A DNA stretch of 64,000 nt from Cypionkella aquatica (GTDB taxonomy: Bacteria > Pseudomonadota > Alphaproteobacteria > Rhodobacterales > Rhodobacteraceae). A model generated the notes under the pieces. The model worked only from the letters and a program-made list of their open reading frames with translations, was not told where the DNA came from and ran no database searches. Each line of letters begins with the position of its first letter. Within the stretch, counting starts at the first letter, position 1. A program made the position numbers and the translations under genes. Below are positions 37,868-48,009 of the stretch, piece by piece. Where the stretch lies: contig NZ_BSPP01000003.1 of the NCBI RefSeq assembly GCF_030161095.1, positions 51,612-115,611 of the forward strand. Reading direction: 5' to 3'.

Positions 37868-38913
37868 TGCGCCCGCCCCTGCCCAACAGCATCAGCGACC
37901 GATGCATAGCCATCGCGCGCCAGCAGCGCATCCAAACCGCGCGCAATTTTGCCCGCCAGCGAAATCCCCTGATACACCATCGCGCTGTAAAACTGCACCG
38001 CACTCGCCCCAACAAGGATCTTCACATAAGCGTCTTCGGCGCTGGAAATCCCACCCACCCCGATCAGCGGCAGCTTGCCTTCGGTCAAAGCCGAAAGCTG
38101 CGCCAGCACCCTTGTGGATTTTTCAAACAACGGCGCCCCAGAAAGCCCGCCCATCTGGCCCTTGTCAGCACTTTTCAAACCTGCCCGCGACAAGGTGGTA
38201 TTGGTCGCGATGATCCCCGACAAGCCCGAAGCCAAAGCCACCTCGGCGATCTCGGCCAGCTCATCCTCATTTAAATCGGGCGCGATCTTCAGGAAAATCG
38301 GGATCGGCTGCGCCAGCCCCGCGCGCGTTTCCATCACCCCCGCAAGCAACGCCGCCAACGCCGCCCGCCCCTGCAAATCGCGCAATTTCTCGGTATTGGG
38401 GGAACTCACATTCACCGTGGCGAAATCCACATGCGGCCCGCACACCGCCAGCACCCGCGCGAAATCCTGCGCACGGTCCGCCGAATCCTTGTTCGCGCCA
38501 AGGTTCAGCCCCACCGGCACCGTGCCCCGAACCCGCGACGAGAGCCGCGCCCCGATCACCTCGGCACCTTCATTGTTAAACCCAAAGCGGTTGATCACCG
38601 CGCGGTCCTCGGTCAGCCGGAACAGCCGAGGCTTCACATTCCCCGATTGCGGGAGCGGCGTGGCTGCCCCCACCTCGACAAAGCCAAACCCCGCGCGGCT
38701 AAGCGGCCCAACAGCGGTCGCGTTCTTGTCAAACCCCGCAGCCAAGCCCACCGGATTGGCCAGATCCAACCCCGCCACCCTGCTGCGCAACCGATCCGAG
38801 GTGATCACCCCCGGCAATGGCACCAGCCCTGCCGAAAGTGCGCGCAACGACAACCCATGCGCACGCTCGGGATCAAACCGATGCAGAACCGCCAATCCCA
38901 AAGCTTCGATCAA
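37858..38913 (-). CDS. pyrD: Dihydroorotate dehydrogenase (quinone), class 2
   Basis: 351-residue inner-membrane-associated FMN enzyme of pyrimidine synthesis, passing electrons to quinone. FMN and substrate motifs are [24 protein letters not shown] and [13 protein letters not shown], where the second Ser is the expected catalytic base. The N-terminal amphipathic helix ([20 protein letters not shown]) marks class 2. The start is most likely the TTG at 38913: it overlaps the DUF952 stop as TTGA, has GGAGGGCG 6 bases upstream and gives the normal family length; no ATG or GTG fits. The open frame further upstream is not PyrD-like. Confidence 0.92.
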   Translation of the reverse strand: MIEALGLAVLHRFDPERAHGLSLRALSAGLVPLPGVITSDRLRSRVAGLDLANPVGLAAGFDKNATAVGPLSRAGFGFVEVGAATPLPQSGNVKPRLFRLTEDRAVINRFGFNNEGAEVIGARLSSRVRGTVPVGLNLGANKDSADRAQDFARVLAVCGPHVDFATVNVSSPNTEKLRDLQGRAALAALLAGVMETRAGLAQPIPIFLKIAPDLNEDELAEIAEVALASGLSGIIATNTTLSRAGLKSADKGQMGGLSGAPLFEKSTRVLAQLSALTEGKLPLIGVGGISSAEDAYVKILVGASAVQFYSAMVYQGISLAGKIARGLDALLARDGYASVADAVGQGRAQWL

Positions 38914-39248
38914 AACACGCCCTCCGGAAAGATATGCCCCGCCGCCCCCAAAGGCAGTGATTTGTCCCAAACCACATCGGCCAAAACCAGAGGCCGATAC
39001 AGATGCGGAAACAACGCCCCCCCGCGTGAGGCTTCCCATTTCAGCGCATCGCCCAGACGATCCGTCTCGCAGGCCACCAGCACCAGATCGGACACATCTG
39101 CGAAATACTTCGCCGCCGTTTCCGCCAATTGCGGCGCGCCCGAGAAATGCACAAAGCCATCGGCCAGATCGACAGGCGCACCGGCCGTCACGCCCGCTGC
39201 ACGAAAAGCGTCCCATTCGACGCGCCGGAATATCTTGTAAATCAGCAT
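38910..39248 (-). CDS. DUF952 family protein
   Basis: 112 residues with the DUF952 pattern: [35 protein letters not shown] and FPHLYRPL. The fold is related to ADP-ribosyltransferase-like proteins and the function is unknown. The start at 39248 has GAGGCGG upstream; the frame remains open to 39317. It is the first gene of the pyrD operon. Confidence 0.87.
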   Translation of the reverse strand: MLIYKIFRRVEWDAFRAAGVTAGAPVDLADGFVHFSGAPQLAETAAKYFADVSDLVLVACETDRLGDALKWEASRGGALFPHLYRPLVLADVVWDKSLPLGAAGHIFPEGVF

Positions 39249-39392
39249 ATCCGCCTCATGCCCTGCCCAGCACTTTCGGTCAAGCATCTGCATCGGCGCA
39301 TCACCGCCAAACCCCATCTCGTGCCAAGCCGCTCTTTGACAGACTCAACCGCAAGCTTCAAACTGCCACAAACCGCCGTATCGGAGATCGCC

Positions 39393-40904
39393 ATGCCCCA
39401 GCCGCCCGCCATGCACCGCACTCTGCTCGCCCTGACCACAGCCCTGCTGCCGTTCGCAGCCCCAGCAGAGACTGTCAAACTGACCCTGCTGGGCGTCGGC
39501 GATGTCTATAACTTCACCGAGGAAGATGGCCGTGGCGGCTTTGCCCGCCTGAACGCCGTCGCCCGGGCCGAGCGTGCCGCCAATCCCAACACGCTCTACC
39601 TGTTTGATGGCGATATGCTGTCTCCGTCCCTGCTGTCTGGCTTTGACAAGGGTCAGAACACCATTGATCTGACCAATCTCGTGCCCTTCGACCTTGCCAT
39701 CCCCGGCAATCATGAATTCGACTTTGGCCCGGCGAATTTTCTCGAAAAGGTGAAAGCCTCAAAATACCCATGGGCCGCCATCAATATCACCAATGCCGAT
39801 GGCAGCCCGCTGCAAGGCGTCGGCGGCGTGATGGTCAAAGACATCGCCGGGCTGAAAGTCGCACTGATCCCGGTGGCGCAAGACACCTCGCCCTCTGTCG
39901 CAGCGACCGGGGATCTTAAATTCCTGCCTTCGGTCAGCACAGCGATTGCCGCCGCAAAAGCCGCCCGCGCTGATGGTGCCGATCTTGTGATAGGCGTGGT
40001 GCAGACAGATATGGACAATGACCGCAAACTGATGAAATCGCACGCATTTGACGTGATTTTGTCAGGCGATGATCACTCCTATGCCACCGCCTATGATGGC
40101 GTGACCGCCTATGTTGAAACTTCGATTGACGGCCAGTTTCTCTCACCGGTCGATCTGACCATCGACATCGCCCAGAACGATGGCAAACGCGAGATCAGTT
40201 GGACCCCAGCCTTCCGTTTCATCGACACCGCGACGGTGCAGCCCGATCCCGAAACGCAAGCCATGGTCGACAAGCTGGCAGCAGGCCTTGATGAAACCCT
40301 GAATGTGGAAATCGGCACCTCTGAAACCGCGCTGGACAGCCGCCGCAACATCGTGCGCGCCGCGGAATCCGCGATGGGCAACCTGATTGCCGACGCGATG
40401 GTTGCTGCCACTGGGGCAGATGTGGCGATCATGAACGGCGGCGGCATCCGCGGTGACCGCACCTATGACGCGGGCAGCAAACTGACCCGCCGTGATATTC
40501 TGACGGAACTGCCCTTCGGCAATGTCACCGTGCTGACCGAACTGCCCGGCAGCCAGCTGCTGGGCGCTTTGGAAAATGGCGTGTCACAGGTTGAAAAAGG
40601 CGCAGGCCGCTTTGCGCAAGTTTCGGGGGTCAGCTTTGTCTATGACGCCTCTGCAGAACCGGGTGCCCGCGTGTCCGAGGTGATGGTCGGCAGTTCCTCC
40701 CTGAACCCCGATGCGCTCTACAAGGTGGCGGTCAACGACTACATCTTGGGCGGCGGCGACGGCTACAGCAGTCTTGGCGGTGGCCGACTGATCACTGACA
40801 CCGGTGCGGGCAATCTGGTTGCCACCGATGTGATGCGCTATGTCGAGAAATCCGGCACGGTAAAGCCCATGGTCGAAGGCCGCATCAAACCCCTTGCACC
40901 CTGA
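39393..40904 (+). CDS. Exported 5'-nucleotidase/metallophosphatase family protein
   Basis: 503 residues with a signal peptide ending APA at about 25. N-terminal calcineurin-like domain: GVGDVYNF, LFDGDMLSP and IPGNHEFDFGP. C-terminal 5'-nucleotidase domain: NLIADAMVAATGADVAIMNGGGIRGD and LTRRDILTELPFGN. Two of the usual metal-ligand places are changed: where relatives have a Thr-His motif I see VVQTDMDND, and where they have GGHxH I see SGDDHS. GNHE and the DGD aspartate are kept. It may use a different metal set or be weak. GGAG lies 7 bases before the ATG. Confidence 0.85.
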   Translation: MPQPPAMHRTLLALTTALLPFAAPAETVKLTLLGVGDVYNFTEEDGRGGFARLNAVARAERAANPNTLYLFDGDMLSPSLLSGFDKGQNTIDLTNLVPFDLAIPGNHEFDFGPANFLEKVKASKYPWAAINITNADGSPLQGVGGVMVKDIAGLKVALIPVAQDTSPSVAATGDLKFLPSVSTAIAAAKAARADGADLVIGVVQTDMDNDRKLMKSHAFDVILSGDDHSYATAYDGVTAYVETSIDGQFLSPVDLTIDIAQNDGKREISWTPAFRFIDTATVQPDPETQAMVDKLAAGLDETLNVEIGTSETALDSRRNIVRAAESAMGNLIADAMVAATGADVAIMNGGGIRGDRTYDAGSKLTRRDILTELPFGNVTVLTELPGSQLLGALENGVSQVEKGAGRFAQVSGVSFVYDASAEPGARVSEVMVGSSSLNPDALYKVAVNDYILGGGDGYSSLGGGRLITDTGAGNLVATDVMRYVEKSGTVKPMVEGRIKPLAP

Positions 40905-41012
40905 TTATCACGAAAGCGTGAACTTTCACGCCAACTGAAACTTCCATCCAAGCCAGACCGTTTCCCTAGCATACGGACAGGAATTATCCTGCCGATGAAC
41001 AGGGAAACTGCC

Positions 41013-41567
41013 ATGACCTTCACCGCAAAAACCTCTGCTTTCGTGCTTGCAATCGCCTTGATCTCCGGCCCGGCTCTGGCCGAAAATCCCATGGTCGGCG
41101 GTGCCGCGATGTATGAGACTAAAAACATCGTCGAAAACGCGGTGAACTCGAAAGACCACACCACGCTCGTCGCCGCTGTGAAAGCCGCAGGTCTGGTCGA
41201 TGCGCTGCAAGGCCCCGGCCCGTTCACCGTGTTCGCGCCCGTCAATGACGCTTTCGCAGCCCTGCCCGCAGGCACCGTTGAAACCCTGCTCAAGCCCGAA
41301 AACAAAGACATGCTGACCAAGATCCTGACCGCGCATGTGGTGGCAGGCAAATTCACCACCGCGCAGATGGCCAAAAAAGCCAAAGCCTCGAAAGATGGCT
41401 ATTTCAACATGACCACGCTGTCGGGCGATCATCTGTCGGCGAAAATGAAGGGCGGCAGCCTGTATATCTACGACGAATCCGGCACCGCTGGCAAAGTGAC
41501 CATCTCGGATGTCGAACAGTCAAATGGCGTCATCCAGGTTGTGAACAAAGTTTTGCTGCCGAAGTGA
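41013..41567 (+). CDS. Secreted fasciclin (FAS1) domain protein
   Basis: 184 residues with signal peptide ending ALA (about 23) and one FAS1 domain: the H1-type motif GPFTVFAPVNDAFAALPAGTVETLL and the H2-like LTAHVVAGKF, ending with SNGVIQVVNKVLLPK. Such proteins mediate adhesion or act as surface lipobox-free secreted proteins. The ATG at 41013 (AGGGAA upstream) is preferred to the one at 40995. It ends at a strong terminator. Confidence 0.9.
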   Translation: MTFTAKTSAFVLAIALISGPALAENPMVGGAAMYETKNIVENAVNSKDHTTLVAAVKAAGLVDALQGPGPFTVFAPVNDAFAALPAGTVETLLKPENKDMLTKILTAHVVAGKFTTAQMAKKAKASKDGYFNMTTLSGDHLSAKMKGGSLYIYDESGTAGKVTISDVEQSNGVIQVVNKVLLPK

Positions 41568-41629
41568 GTAACGAGTTTTAAGTAACAAGTGCCCATTCAG
41601 CGCGCCTCTCCTCCCGCGCTGACCTTAAC

Positions 41630-41665
41630 GGCGCGGTCTGCCTTCTCGCAGATCGCGCCTTTTTT
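41630..41665 (+). terminator. Rho-independent terminator of the fasciclin gene
   Basis: Arms GGCGCGGTCTGC and GCAGATCGCGCC (one mismatch) with a 6-base loop, followed by six T residues. Confidence 0.9.
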
Positions 41666-41920
41666 ACACGTTCACCGCGCGCCGCCTCACATAAAGCTTG
41701 CAGCTCATATGTTCACATTGGCAAAAATATTCCCGCCAGAGGCTCCGCCGCAGATGCCAGCCGCCACCCGACCCGTCGCGCAATCCCCCGCTGCAGCCAC
41801 CCCACGGAGACAAGCGGCGGCACGCCGCGCAGACGACCTGAAAGGAATGCGGCCCTTGGCCGCGCAATTTGATAAGCCTTGGTTTCGGCGGCGCAGGTCC
41901 CAGCCCTTAGCCCCGGCCCG
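41666..41920. other. Intergenic region with second 32-nt repeat copy
   Basis: About 255 bases between the fasciclin terminator and the irr stop. It carries the 32-nt repeat at 41712-41743 (core AAATATTCCCGCCAGAGGC), which differs at four positions from the copy at 13877-13908. I see no gene. Confidence 0.5.
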
Positions 41921-42337
41921 TCAGGCGCGCTTCAACCGGATCACCACGTCAACACGGCTCACCGCCATGCCCTCAGGAGCTTCTGGCAAACCAGCAATCA
42001 CCAGGTCCTCGGCAGGTGCATCGGTCAGCGTATGGCTATCTTCCCAGTAAAAATGCGGGTGATCATCCAGCCGGGTGTCAAAATAACTGCGCGCACCATC
42101 GACCACGACTTCGTTCAGCAGCCCCGCTTCGCAAAACGCCCGCAAGGTGTTGTAGACCGTCGCAAGGCTTACCTTCGCGCCCGCCTCGCCCACCGCCGCA
42201 TACAGACTTTCCGCCGTCACATGCCGATCCATGCCATCGCCGACCAACAGCCCAGCCAAGGCCAGCCGCTGCCGCGTCGGGCGCAAACCACCCCGGAGAA
42301 GCCAAGTCGTGCTGCGTTGTTGTTCGCTGTAACCCAT
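41921..42337 (-). CDS. irr: Iron response regulator Irr (Fur family)
   Basis: 138-residue Fur-type regulator. The winged helix is [15 protein letters not shown] to [19 protein letters not shown], and the metal/haem region is [10 protein letters not shown] (His93, His95). In alphaproteobacteria Irr controls iron and haem genes and is haem-responsive; the N-terminal Cys-Pro haem motif of Bradyrhizobium Irr is not seen here. Start at 42337 ([10 protein letters not shown]). Divergent from fabA with 180 bases between, a neighbourhood conserved in Rhodobacterales. Confidence 0.9.
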   Translation of the reverse strand: MGYSEQQRSTTWLLRGGLRPTRQRLALAGLLVGDGMDRHVTAESLYAAVGEAGAKVSLATVYNTLRAFCEAGLLNEVVVDGARSYFDTRLDDHPHFYWEDSHTLTDAPAEDLVIAGLPEAPEGMAVSRVDVVIRLKRA

Positions 42338-42517
42338 CGTCGCTTTCCAATGCAGGCCCCAAGCCCGCCGTCCTTCCCCTATATAGAGTGTAAAAGCAGT
42401 GCTTTTCAAACGAAAACCCAAAACTCCCACCCCGCCAGCCTCTGGCCCACACTTGTTCGCCTTTGCGCTGGGTGTTACACGGGGAAAACGGCAAACCATT
42501 GGGGGGTTATCGAAGGC

Positions 42518-43027
42518 ATGAGCGGTTTTCCAACTTCGTTCGGTAAGGACGATCTGCTGAAATGCGCGCGCGGAGAGCTGTTCGGCCCCGGCAACGCACA
42601 ATTGCCCGCACCGCCGATGCTGATGATGGACCGCATCACCGAAGTCTCCAGCGACGGCGGCGAACACGGCAAGGGCCATATCATCGCCGAATTCGACATC
42701 ACCCCAGATCTGTGGTTTTTCGACTGCCACTTCCCCGGCAACCCGATCATGCCCGGCTGCCTTGGCCTTGACGGTCTGTGGCAGCTGACCGGCTTCAACT
42801 TGGGCTGGCGCGGCTGGCAAGGGCGTGGCTATGCGCTCGGCGTCGGCGAGGTCAAACTGACCGGTATGGTCCGCCCGGACCGCAAGCTGTTGACCTACCG
42901 GGTGAATTTCACCAAAGCCATCCAAACCCGTCGCCTGACCATGGGCGTCGCCGACGGCATTGTTGAGGCCGATGGCGAAACCATTTACATTGTCAAAGAC
43001 ATGAAAGTCGCGCTGTCAGAGAATTGA
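42518..43027 (+). CDS. fabA: 3-hydroxydecanoyl-ACP dehydratase/isomerase
   Basis: 169 residues, hot-dog enzyme that introduces the cis double bond for unsaturated fatty acids. His71 and Asp85 ([19 protein letters not shown]) match E. coli His70 and Asp84. The ATG at 42518 begins [10 protein letters not shown]. It is followed by fabB and fabI, completing the unsaturated-fatty-acid branch. Confidence 0.97.
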   Translation: MSGFPTSFGKDDLLKCARGELFGPGNAQLPAPPMLMMDRITEVSSDGGEHGKGHIIAEFDITPDLWFFDCHFPGNPIMPGCLGLDGLWQLTGFNLGWRGWQGRGYALGVGEVKLTGMVRPDRKLLTYRVNFTKAIQTRRLTMGVADGIVEADGETIYIVKDMKVALSEN

Positions 43028-43118
43028 TCTGACAGCCACCGCCCGTCGGGCTACCCCCGACACCATCGACCCGTCGGCACATACCCGACAAAGCCTACTG
43101 CACAAAAAGGAGACCGCC

Positions 43119-44348
43119 ATGCGTCGTGTCGTCATCACCGGGATCGGCATTATTTCCCCGATCGGCAACAATGCCACCGAGGTCGAAGCGAGCTTGCGCG
43201 CCGGGAAATCCGGCATCGTGTTCGCTCCCGAATATGCCGAGCATGGCTTCCGCAGCCAAGTCCACGGCATGCCGCAAATCAACCTTGCTGATCATATCGA
43301 CAAGCGCGATCTGCGTTTCATGGGTCCGGGTGCGTCTTATAACTTCCTCGCCATGCAGCAGGCCATCGCCGATTCCGGTCTGGAACCAAGCGATGTCTCG
43401 AATGAACGCTCCGGCCTGATCATGGGCTCTGGCGGGCCCTCGACCTCAAACTTCTTCCAAGCCTTTGACGCGGTGATCAACAAGGGCGCGCCAAAGAAAA
43501 TGGGGCCATTCATGGTCACCCGCTGCATGTCCTCGACCAACTCGGCCTGCCTTGCGACGCCGTTCAAGATCAAGGGTGTGAACTACTCGATCACCTCGGC
43601 TTGTTCGACCTCTGCGCATTGCGTCGGCAATGGCGTTGAACTCATTCAGATGGGCAAGCAAGACATCGTCTTCGCAGGCGGCGGCGAAGAACTGGACTGG
43701 ACATTGTCCTGCCTGTTTGACGCCATGGGCGCGATGAGCAGCAAGTATAACGACACCCCCGCCACCGCCTCGCGGCCCTATGATGCCACCCGCGACGGCT
43801 TTGTCATCGCAGGCGGCGGCGGCGTTGTGGTGCTGGAGGAACTCTCTCACGCCCTTGCACGCGGTGCGAAAATCTACGGCGAAGTCACCGGCTACGGTGC
43901 CACTTCGGATGGCTACGACATGGTTGCGCCCTCGGGCGAAGGTGGCGAGCGTTCGATGAAGCTCGCGATTTCGACCCTGCCTGAAGGCCGCACGGTCGAT
44001 TACATCAACAGCCATGGCACCTCGACGGTGGTGGGCGATGTGACCGAGATGGAAGCCATCCGCCGCGTTTTCGGCAAAGGCACCACGCCTCCGGTCGCGT
44101 CGACCAAATCGCTGACCGGCCACTCCTTGGGGGCCACCGGCGTGCATGAGGCAATCTATAGCCTCTTGATGATGAACGGTGATTTCATCGCCGCTTCCGC
44201 CAATATCACCACCCTCGACCCCGCCTTGGATGCGTCCGAAATCGTCACCACCCTGCGCGAGGGCGTGAAACTCGACTCGGTCCTGTCGAACTCTTTCGGC
44301 TTTGGCGGCACCAACGCGACCCTGCTGATGAGCAAATATCTGGCCTAA
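43119..44348 (+). CDS. fabB: Beta-ketoacyl-ACP synthase I
   Basis: 409-residue condensing enzyme that elongates unsaturated acyl-ACP. The nucleophile is Cys162 in [10 protein letters not shown], with the two His in [11 protein letters not shown] and [11 protein letters not shown]. The AAAAAGGAGA site precedes the ATG. Located 92 bases after fabA. Confidence 0.97.
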   Translation: MRRVVITGIGIISPIGNNATEVEASLRAGKSGIVFAPEYAEHGFRSQVHGMPQINLADHIDKRDLRFMGPGASYNFLAMQQAIADSGLEPSDVSNERSGLIMGSGGPSTSNFFQAFDAVINKGAPKKMGPFMVTRCMSSTNSACLATPFKIKGVNYSITSACSTSAHCVGNGVELIQMGKQDIVFAGGGEELDWTLSCLFDAMGAMSSKYNDTPATASRPYDATRDGFVIAGGGGVVVLEELSHALARGAKIYGEVTGYGATSDGYDMVAPSGEGGERSMKLAISTLPEGRTVDYINSHGTSTVVGDVTEMEAIRRVFGKGTTPPVASTKSLTGHSLGATGVHEAIYSLLMMNGDFIAASANITTLDPALDASEIVTTLREGVKLDSVLSNSFGFGGTNATLLMSKYLA

Positions 44349-44374
44349 TCCGCCACTACAACGGGAGTGCCAGT

Positions 44375-45163
44375 ATGGCTGATCTGATGAAGGGCAAGCG
44401 CGGGCTTGTCATGGGCGTGGCGAATGAGCGCTCCATCGCTTGGGGCATCGCCTCTGCCCTCGCCGCCGAAGGCGCAGAGCTGGCATTTTCCTATCAGGGC
44501 GACGCTTTTGGCAAACGTCTGGCGCCCTTGGCTGCAACCGTCGGCAGCGATGTGATGGTTGATGTTGATGTGACGGATGACGCCTCGCTTGATGCCTGCT
44601 TTGCGACGCTGAAAGACAAATGGGGCGGTCTTGATTTCCTGATCCACGCCATCGCGTTCTCGGATAAAAACGAGCTTACTGGCCGTTTTACCAGCACCTC
44701 GCGCGGCAATTTCAGCAACACGATGGCGATTTCCTGCTTTTCCTTCATCGACGTGGCCCGCCGCGCATCTGAACTGATGCCAGATGGTGGCAGCTTGATC
44801 ACCCTGACCTATGGCGGCTCTAACCGCGTAACGCCGAATTACAACGTGATGGGCGTCGCCAAAGCGGCGCTGGAATCGGCCACTCGTTACCTTGCCAATG
44901 ACCTTGGCCCGCAGCAGATCCGCGTCAACGCCATCAGCCCCGGCCCGATGAAAACCTTGGCGGGTGCAGCCATTGGCGGCGCACGCGCCACCTTCCGCCA
45001 TACCGAAGCCAACGCGCCGATGCGCTCGAACGCCACGCTGGAAGCCATCGGCGGAACCGCGGTCTATCTGTGCTCCGACTTCGGCAAATGCACCAGCGGA
45101 GAGATCATACATGTGGACAGCGGCTATCATGTGCTGGGGATGCCGCAGCAGGAAAACCTGTAA
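44375..45163 (+). CDS. fabI: Enoyl-ACP reductase (NADH), FabI
   Basis: 262-residue short-chain dehydrogenase for the last step of fatty-acid elongation. It has the FabI nucleotide motif GVANERSIAWGIA, the catalytic Tyr146 and Tyr156 and Lys163 (Tyr-x6-Lys) and the substrate loop PMKTLAGAAIGG. GGGAG is 7 bases before the ATG; fabB is 26 bases upstream. Confidence 0.97.
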   Translation: MADLMKGKRGLVMGVANERSIAWGIASALAAEGAELAFSYQGDAFGKRLAPLAATVGSDVMVDVDVTDDASLDACFATLKDKWGGLDFLIHAIAFSDKNELTGRFTSTSRGNFSNTMAISCFSFIDVARRASELMPDGGSLITLTYGGSNRVTPNYNVMGVAKAALESATRYLANDLGPQQIRVNAISPGPMKTLAGAAIGGARATFRHTEANAPMRSNATLEAIGGTAVYLCSDFGKCTSGEIIHVDSGYHVLGMPQQENL

Positions 45164-45169
45164 AATCAG

Positions 45170-45949
45170 GTGCTTGCCCTTATCCTCTCTTTCGGCCTAA
45201 TCACCGTCACCGGCCTTGCGCTGCGCGGTGGTTTCAAAGGCGCAGGCTGGAATCGCGTCGGATTTGACGTCAACGCGGCGGGTCTTTCCGCCGTGGCCGT
45301 GGCTGCTGCGATCTGGTTTTTCGGCTGGCAGTATGGCTTGGCCTTCATCATCGCCATCATGATCCACGAAATCGGCCACGTCGCCGCCTTCCGCGTCTGC
45401 GGCCACCACGACGCGCAGTTCCGCCTGATCCCGCTGTTCGGCGGCGTCGCCGTGTCGCGCAGCCTGCCCGCCAGCCACGACCGCGACTTGTTCATCAGCC
45501 TTATGGGCCCCGCGATCTGCCTTGGCCCAATGGCCCTGTGCTTTGCTGTGGCAGAGCTGATCTTTCTGCAAGCCCCGGCGGTGGCGAGTTTTCTTTACAT
45601 CCAAGGCCTCGTTTTGGGCGGGTTGAACCTGTTCAACCTGCTGCCGTTCTGGCCGTTGGACGGCGGCAAGATCGTGCGCCTGCTGACCTTTACTTTCTTT
45701 CCAAAAGCCACCCGCGCGGTGTCAATCCTGATGTCAGCCGCAGCCGCAGCCCTCTGCGTGGTGACCGGGTCATATATCCTGCTGTTCTTCGTGCTGCTGG
45801 GCTGGCAGGGCCTGATCCAATCCGAACAACTGATCGAAGTGCAGCGCCCAATGCGCAAATCCACCGCCCTGATCGCGCTGGCCGCCTATCTCTGCACCGC
45901 AGGCGCTTTGTACTTAGGGGCCGCGCAATTCGTGCAAAGCCTGTTCTGA
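45170..45949 (+). CDS. M50 family (site-2-type) membrane metalloprotease
   Basis: 259 residues with about six membrane helices. The zinc motif HEIGH is at 66-70 inside a hydrophobic helix, and the third ligand is in NLLPFWPLDGGK near residue 160, as in M50B proteases. Only a short soluble segment is present and no PDZ domain, so it is a compact type. Start is GTG at 45170, 6 bases after the fabI stop; no strong ribosome site is visible, so coupling with fabI is likely. Substrate unknown. Confidence 0.82.
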   Translation: MLALILSFGLITVTGLALRGGFKGAGWNRVGFDVNAAGLSAVAVAAAIWFFGWQYGLAFIIAIMIHEIGHVAAFRVCGHHDAQFRLIPLFGGVAVSRSLPASHDRDLFISLMGPAICLGPMALCFAVAELIFLQAPAVASFLYIQGLVLGGLNLFNLLPFWPLDGGKIVRLLTFTFFPKATRAVSILMSAAAAALCVVTGSYILLFFVLLGWQGLIQSEQLIEVQRPMRKSTALIALAAYLCTAGALYLGAAQFVQSLF

Positions 45950-46084
45950 TCCGCACAAGGCCGGATGTTTACAGCGAAAATCCGTGCAAATTTCCAAGAC
46001 AGAAATCGCACGCCCCAGGCCGCGCCTTGCCGTCAATCGTTAATATTTCGTTAAAACGACTCTATCAACGCCTTGATATTAAAC

Positions 46085-46113
46085 AAAATAAAAAGGTCCC
46101 GCGTTGGGACCTT
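46085..46113 (-). terminator. Terminator of tRNA-Gly
   Basis: Stem AAGGTCCC / GGGACCTT with a 5-base loop; on the minus strand it is followed by a T-rich run (TTTTTATTTTG). It lies 21 bases after the tRNA 3' end. Confidence 0.85.
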
Positions 46114-46134
46114 CACATTTCGTCTTTGAATTTC

Positions 46135-46208
46135 TGGAGCGGGCGGCGGGAATCGAACCCGCGTCTTTAGCTTGGAAGGCTAAGGTCTTACCATTACACA
46201 ACGCCCGC
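46135..46208 (-). tRNA. tRNA-Gly (anticodon UCC)
   Basis: 74 nt with encoded CCA. 7-bp acceptor stem GCGGGCG / CGCCCGC, D-arm TGTAATGGTAAGAC, anticodon arm CCTTAGCCTTCCAAGCTAAAG with anticodon TCC, and T-arm GCGGGTTCGATTCCCGC. All arms pair well. Terminator behind it at 46085-46113. Confidence 0.96.
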
Positions 46209-46578
46209 GCTGCCCGCCTTCTAGCACCCTAGATCGGCAGGCTCAACACCCCCTGTCGCCGCACCTCAAGTTTGTGAAAGTTGCTGTCAAATTCTGTCCA
46301 TCAAAACCCTCGCCGCCACGACATGGATTGCTGTGCCGGGCTAGAAAAGGAACGCATGTGGGGAGGCAAGTCTTCAGATCGCGGTCGGGCTGTGTCAGAT
46401 CCATTTGAACTGCCCCCGATGGCAGGGATGAACTTTTGCTCCAGCAGGATCGACGCCCGCCACAACCCAAATCCCCGCCCTCCGCCCGCTGACACACATC
46501 GAACAACTCGCCAAAACATAAGGGGCAAAATTGAATCCCCTAACACAAAGCTGCTACAAATCGGCAAGCCCGGCGCGT
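46209..46578. other. Intergenic region between tRNA-Gly and rtcB
   Basis: 370 bases. Short open frames exist on both strands but none has a ribosome site with a recognisable protein. The tRNA-Gly promoter should lie just above 46209. The rtcB end has a small CGGCGC / GCGCCG hairpin across its stop codon (about 46571-46587), which may terminate the operon. Confidence 0.4.
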
Positions 46579-47988
46579 TTAGCGCCGAGCTCGTTTCTTG
46601 GTTTGCCAGAATGGCGGTTGGTCGCCCGCCATGATGCAGCCGAAGGGATCGATATAGTCTTCGATATCGGCCAAACCGTAGTCTTTGATCTGCTGCACCA
46701 CCGTCGCGGCTTTTTTGTAGCCCGAGGGCAATTCCGATACGTCAATCGCCCCCGCGTGAAAGCGAATATCAAGCCCCGCAGTTTCCGCCGCTAGCATCGC
46801 TTCGGCCGTCACAGCACCATTCCGGCGGCGGTGTTCAGTGCGCGAGAAATTGCGCCCCGCGCCATGCGGGCTGAACCCGAGCCCATGCGCGGCATCGCAC
46901 CCTTTCACAACCAAAACAGGCTCGGCCATGTTCAGCGGGATCAAGGTCAGCCCCATCGCATCAACTGCATAATCACCCCAAGCAGGCGTCGCCCCCTTGC
47001 CGTGATAGTAAAGCCCATCCCGCTCGAACACAAAGTTATGCTCGTTCCAGAACCGATCCGACAGCGTGAACCGCGCCTTTTCCACCACGGCCTGATGCAG
47101 CGCGTTGTGGTTGGCCTTGGTCCAGCGACGGATCAATTGCAGGGCGGCCCAATAGGCGCGACCGTCCTCGCTATCCGCCGGAATCCAGGCGTTTTGCTTC
47201 AACGTGTCCGGCGACAGGATTTTGCGATATGCCTCGGCCACCTCCATCCCGCCCTTGTACAGCATCGCCCCCGGCCCGCGAGAGCCGTGATGCGTCACAA
47301 GCGCCGTCCGCCCCGTCTTGCGCGACCGCCCGACAAACAGAAAGTGATTGCCGTCGCCTTGGGTTCCCATATTGCTTTGTGCAACCTGCAACATCTTGGC
47401 GCTGCGTAGAAACTTGTTCTCGCGAAACTCCATCAGCAGATCCAGCGACACCGAAAAGCGGTTGCCATTCTCACGCCCGCCTGCCCCGAAATGCGTCACA
47501 GCCGTGGCTGCATCCAACACTGCCTTGGGGTCGGCGTTGCCCATGTCGCTGATCATCACCGAGCAGCAGATATCGGCCGAATGCATCCCCGGATGGATCG
47601 CATTGCGCGCGGCAATCACACCACCCACGGGAATCGTCCCCAAAGGCCCCGCAGGGCAAGCGTCAGGCATGATCGCCCCCGCCTCAATCGTCGGCGTCCG
47701 CATCAGAACACGCATGGTTTCAGACACATCGGCGACGTTCTTCACCTCGTCCGCGTCGTTAGCCTGAATGTTGCTGTGAAAGGCCAACCCCGACTGCAAA
47801 CCAAGCTGCGGCGGCGCGGGCGGCGGCAAGCGGCTGTCCAGCATCGACCGAATATCATCCGCCGCCATCCCCCGCAAACGACCTTCCTGCGCCGCCGCCA
47901 ACAGGCCAGCAAAGGCCGGGCCGGGGCGGTGGCCCCATGCAATGAGATCGTTTCCGGTAATCACCTTCGTTTCATGTTCCATCGTCAT
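46579..47988 (-). CDS. rtcB: RNA 3'-phosphate/5'-OH ligase RtcB
   Basis: 469-residue GTP-dependent RNA ligase joining 2',3'-cyclic phosphate or 3'-phosphate ends to 5'-OH ends. The guanylylated histidine is expected at His375 in SPHGAGRNFSR; metal ligands are in DICCSV (Cys141/142), GNHF (His215), THHGSRG (His233/234) and EHNF (His317). It is the distal protein gene of rsr - Y RNA array - rtcB on the minus strand. No rtcA lies nearby. The ATG at 47988 follows a weak site; Met3 is an alternative. Confidence 0.95.
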   Translation of the reverse strand: MTMEHETKVITGNDLIAWGHRPGPAFAGLLAAAQEGRLRGMAADDIRSMLDSRLPPPAPPQLGLQSGLAFHSNIQANDADEVKNVADVSETMRVLMRTPTIEAGAIMPDACPAGPLGTIPVGGVIAARNAIHPGMHSADICCSVMISDMGNADPKAVLDAATAVTHFGAGGRENGNRFSVSLDLLMEFRENKFLRSAKMLQVAQSNMGTQGDGNHFLFVGRSRKTGRTALVTHHGSRGPGAMLYKGGMEVAEAYRKILSPDTLKQNAWIPADSEDGRAYWAALQLIRRWTKANHNALHQAVVEKARFTLSDRFWNEHNFVFERDGLYYHGKGATPAWGDYAVDAMGLTLIPLNMAEPVLVVKGCDAAHGLGFSPHGAGRNFSRTEHRRRNGAVTAEAMLAAETAGLDIRFHAGAIDVSELPSGYKKAATVVQQIKDYGLADIEDYIDPFGCIMAGDQPPFWQTKKRARR

Positions 47989-48009
47989 CTTTTCTACTCA
48001 CATTCAAGG

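Noticed and set aside
46135-46208. tRNA-Gly as integration site of a mobile element
   Set aside because: No integrase, no direct repeat of the tRNA 3' end and only housekeeping genes on both sides.
46281-46634. Small open frames between tRNA-Gly and rtcB
   Set aside because: No recognisable family or ribosome site, and frames on both strands are equally long; treated as intergenic.
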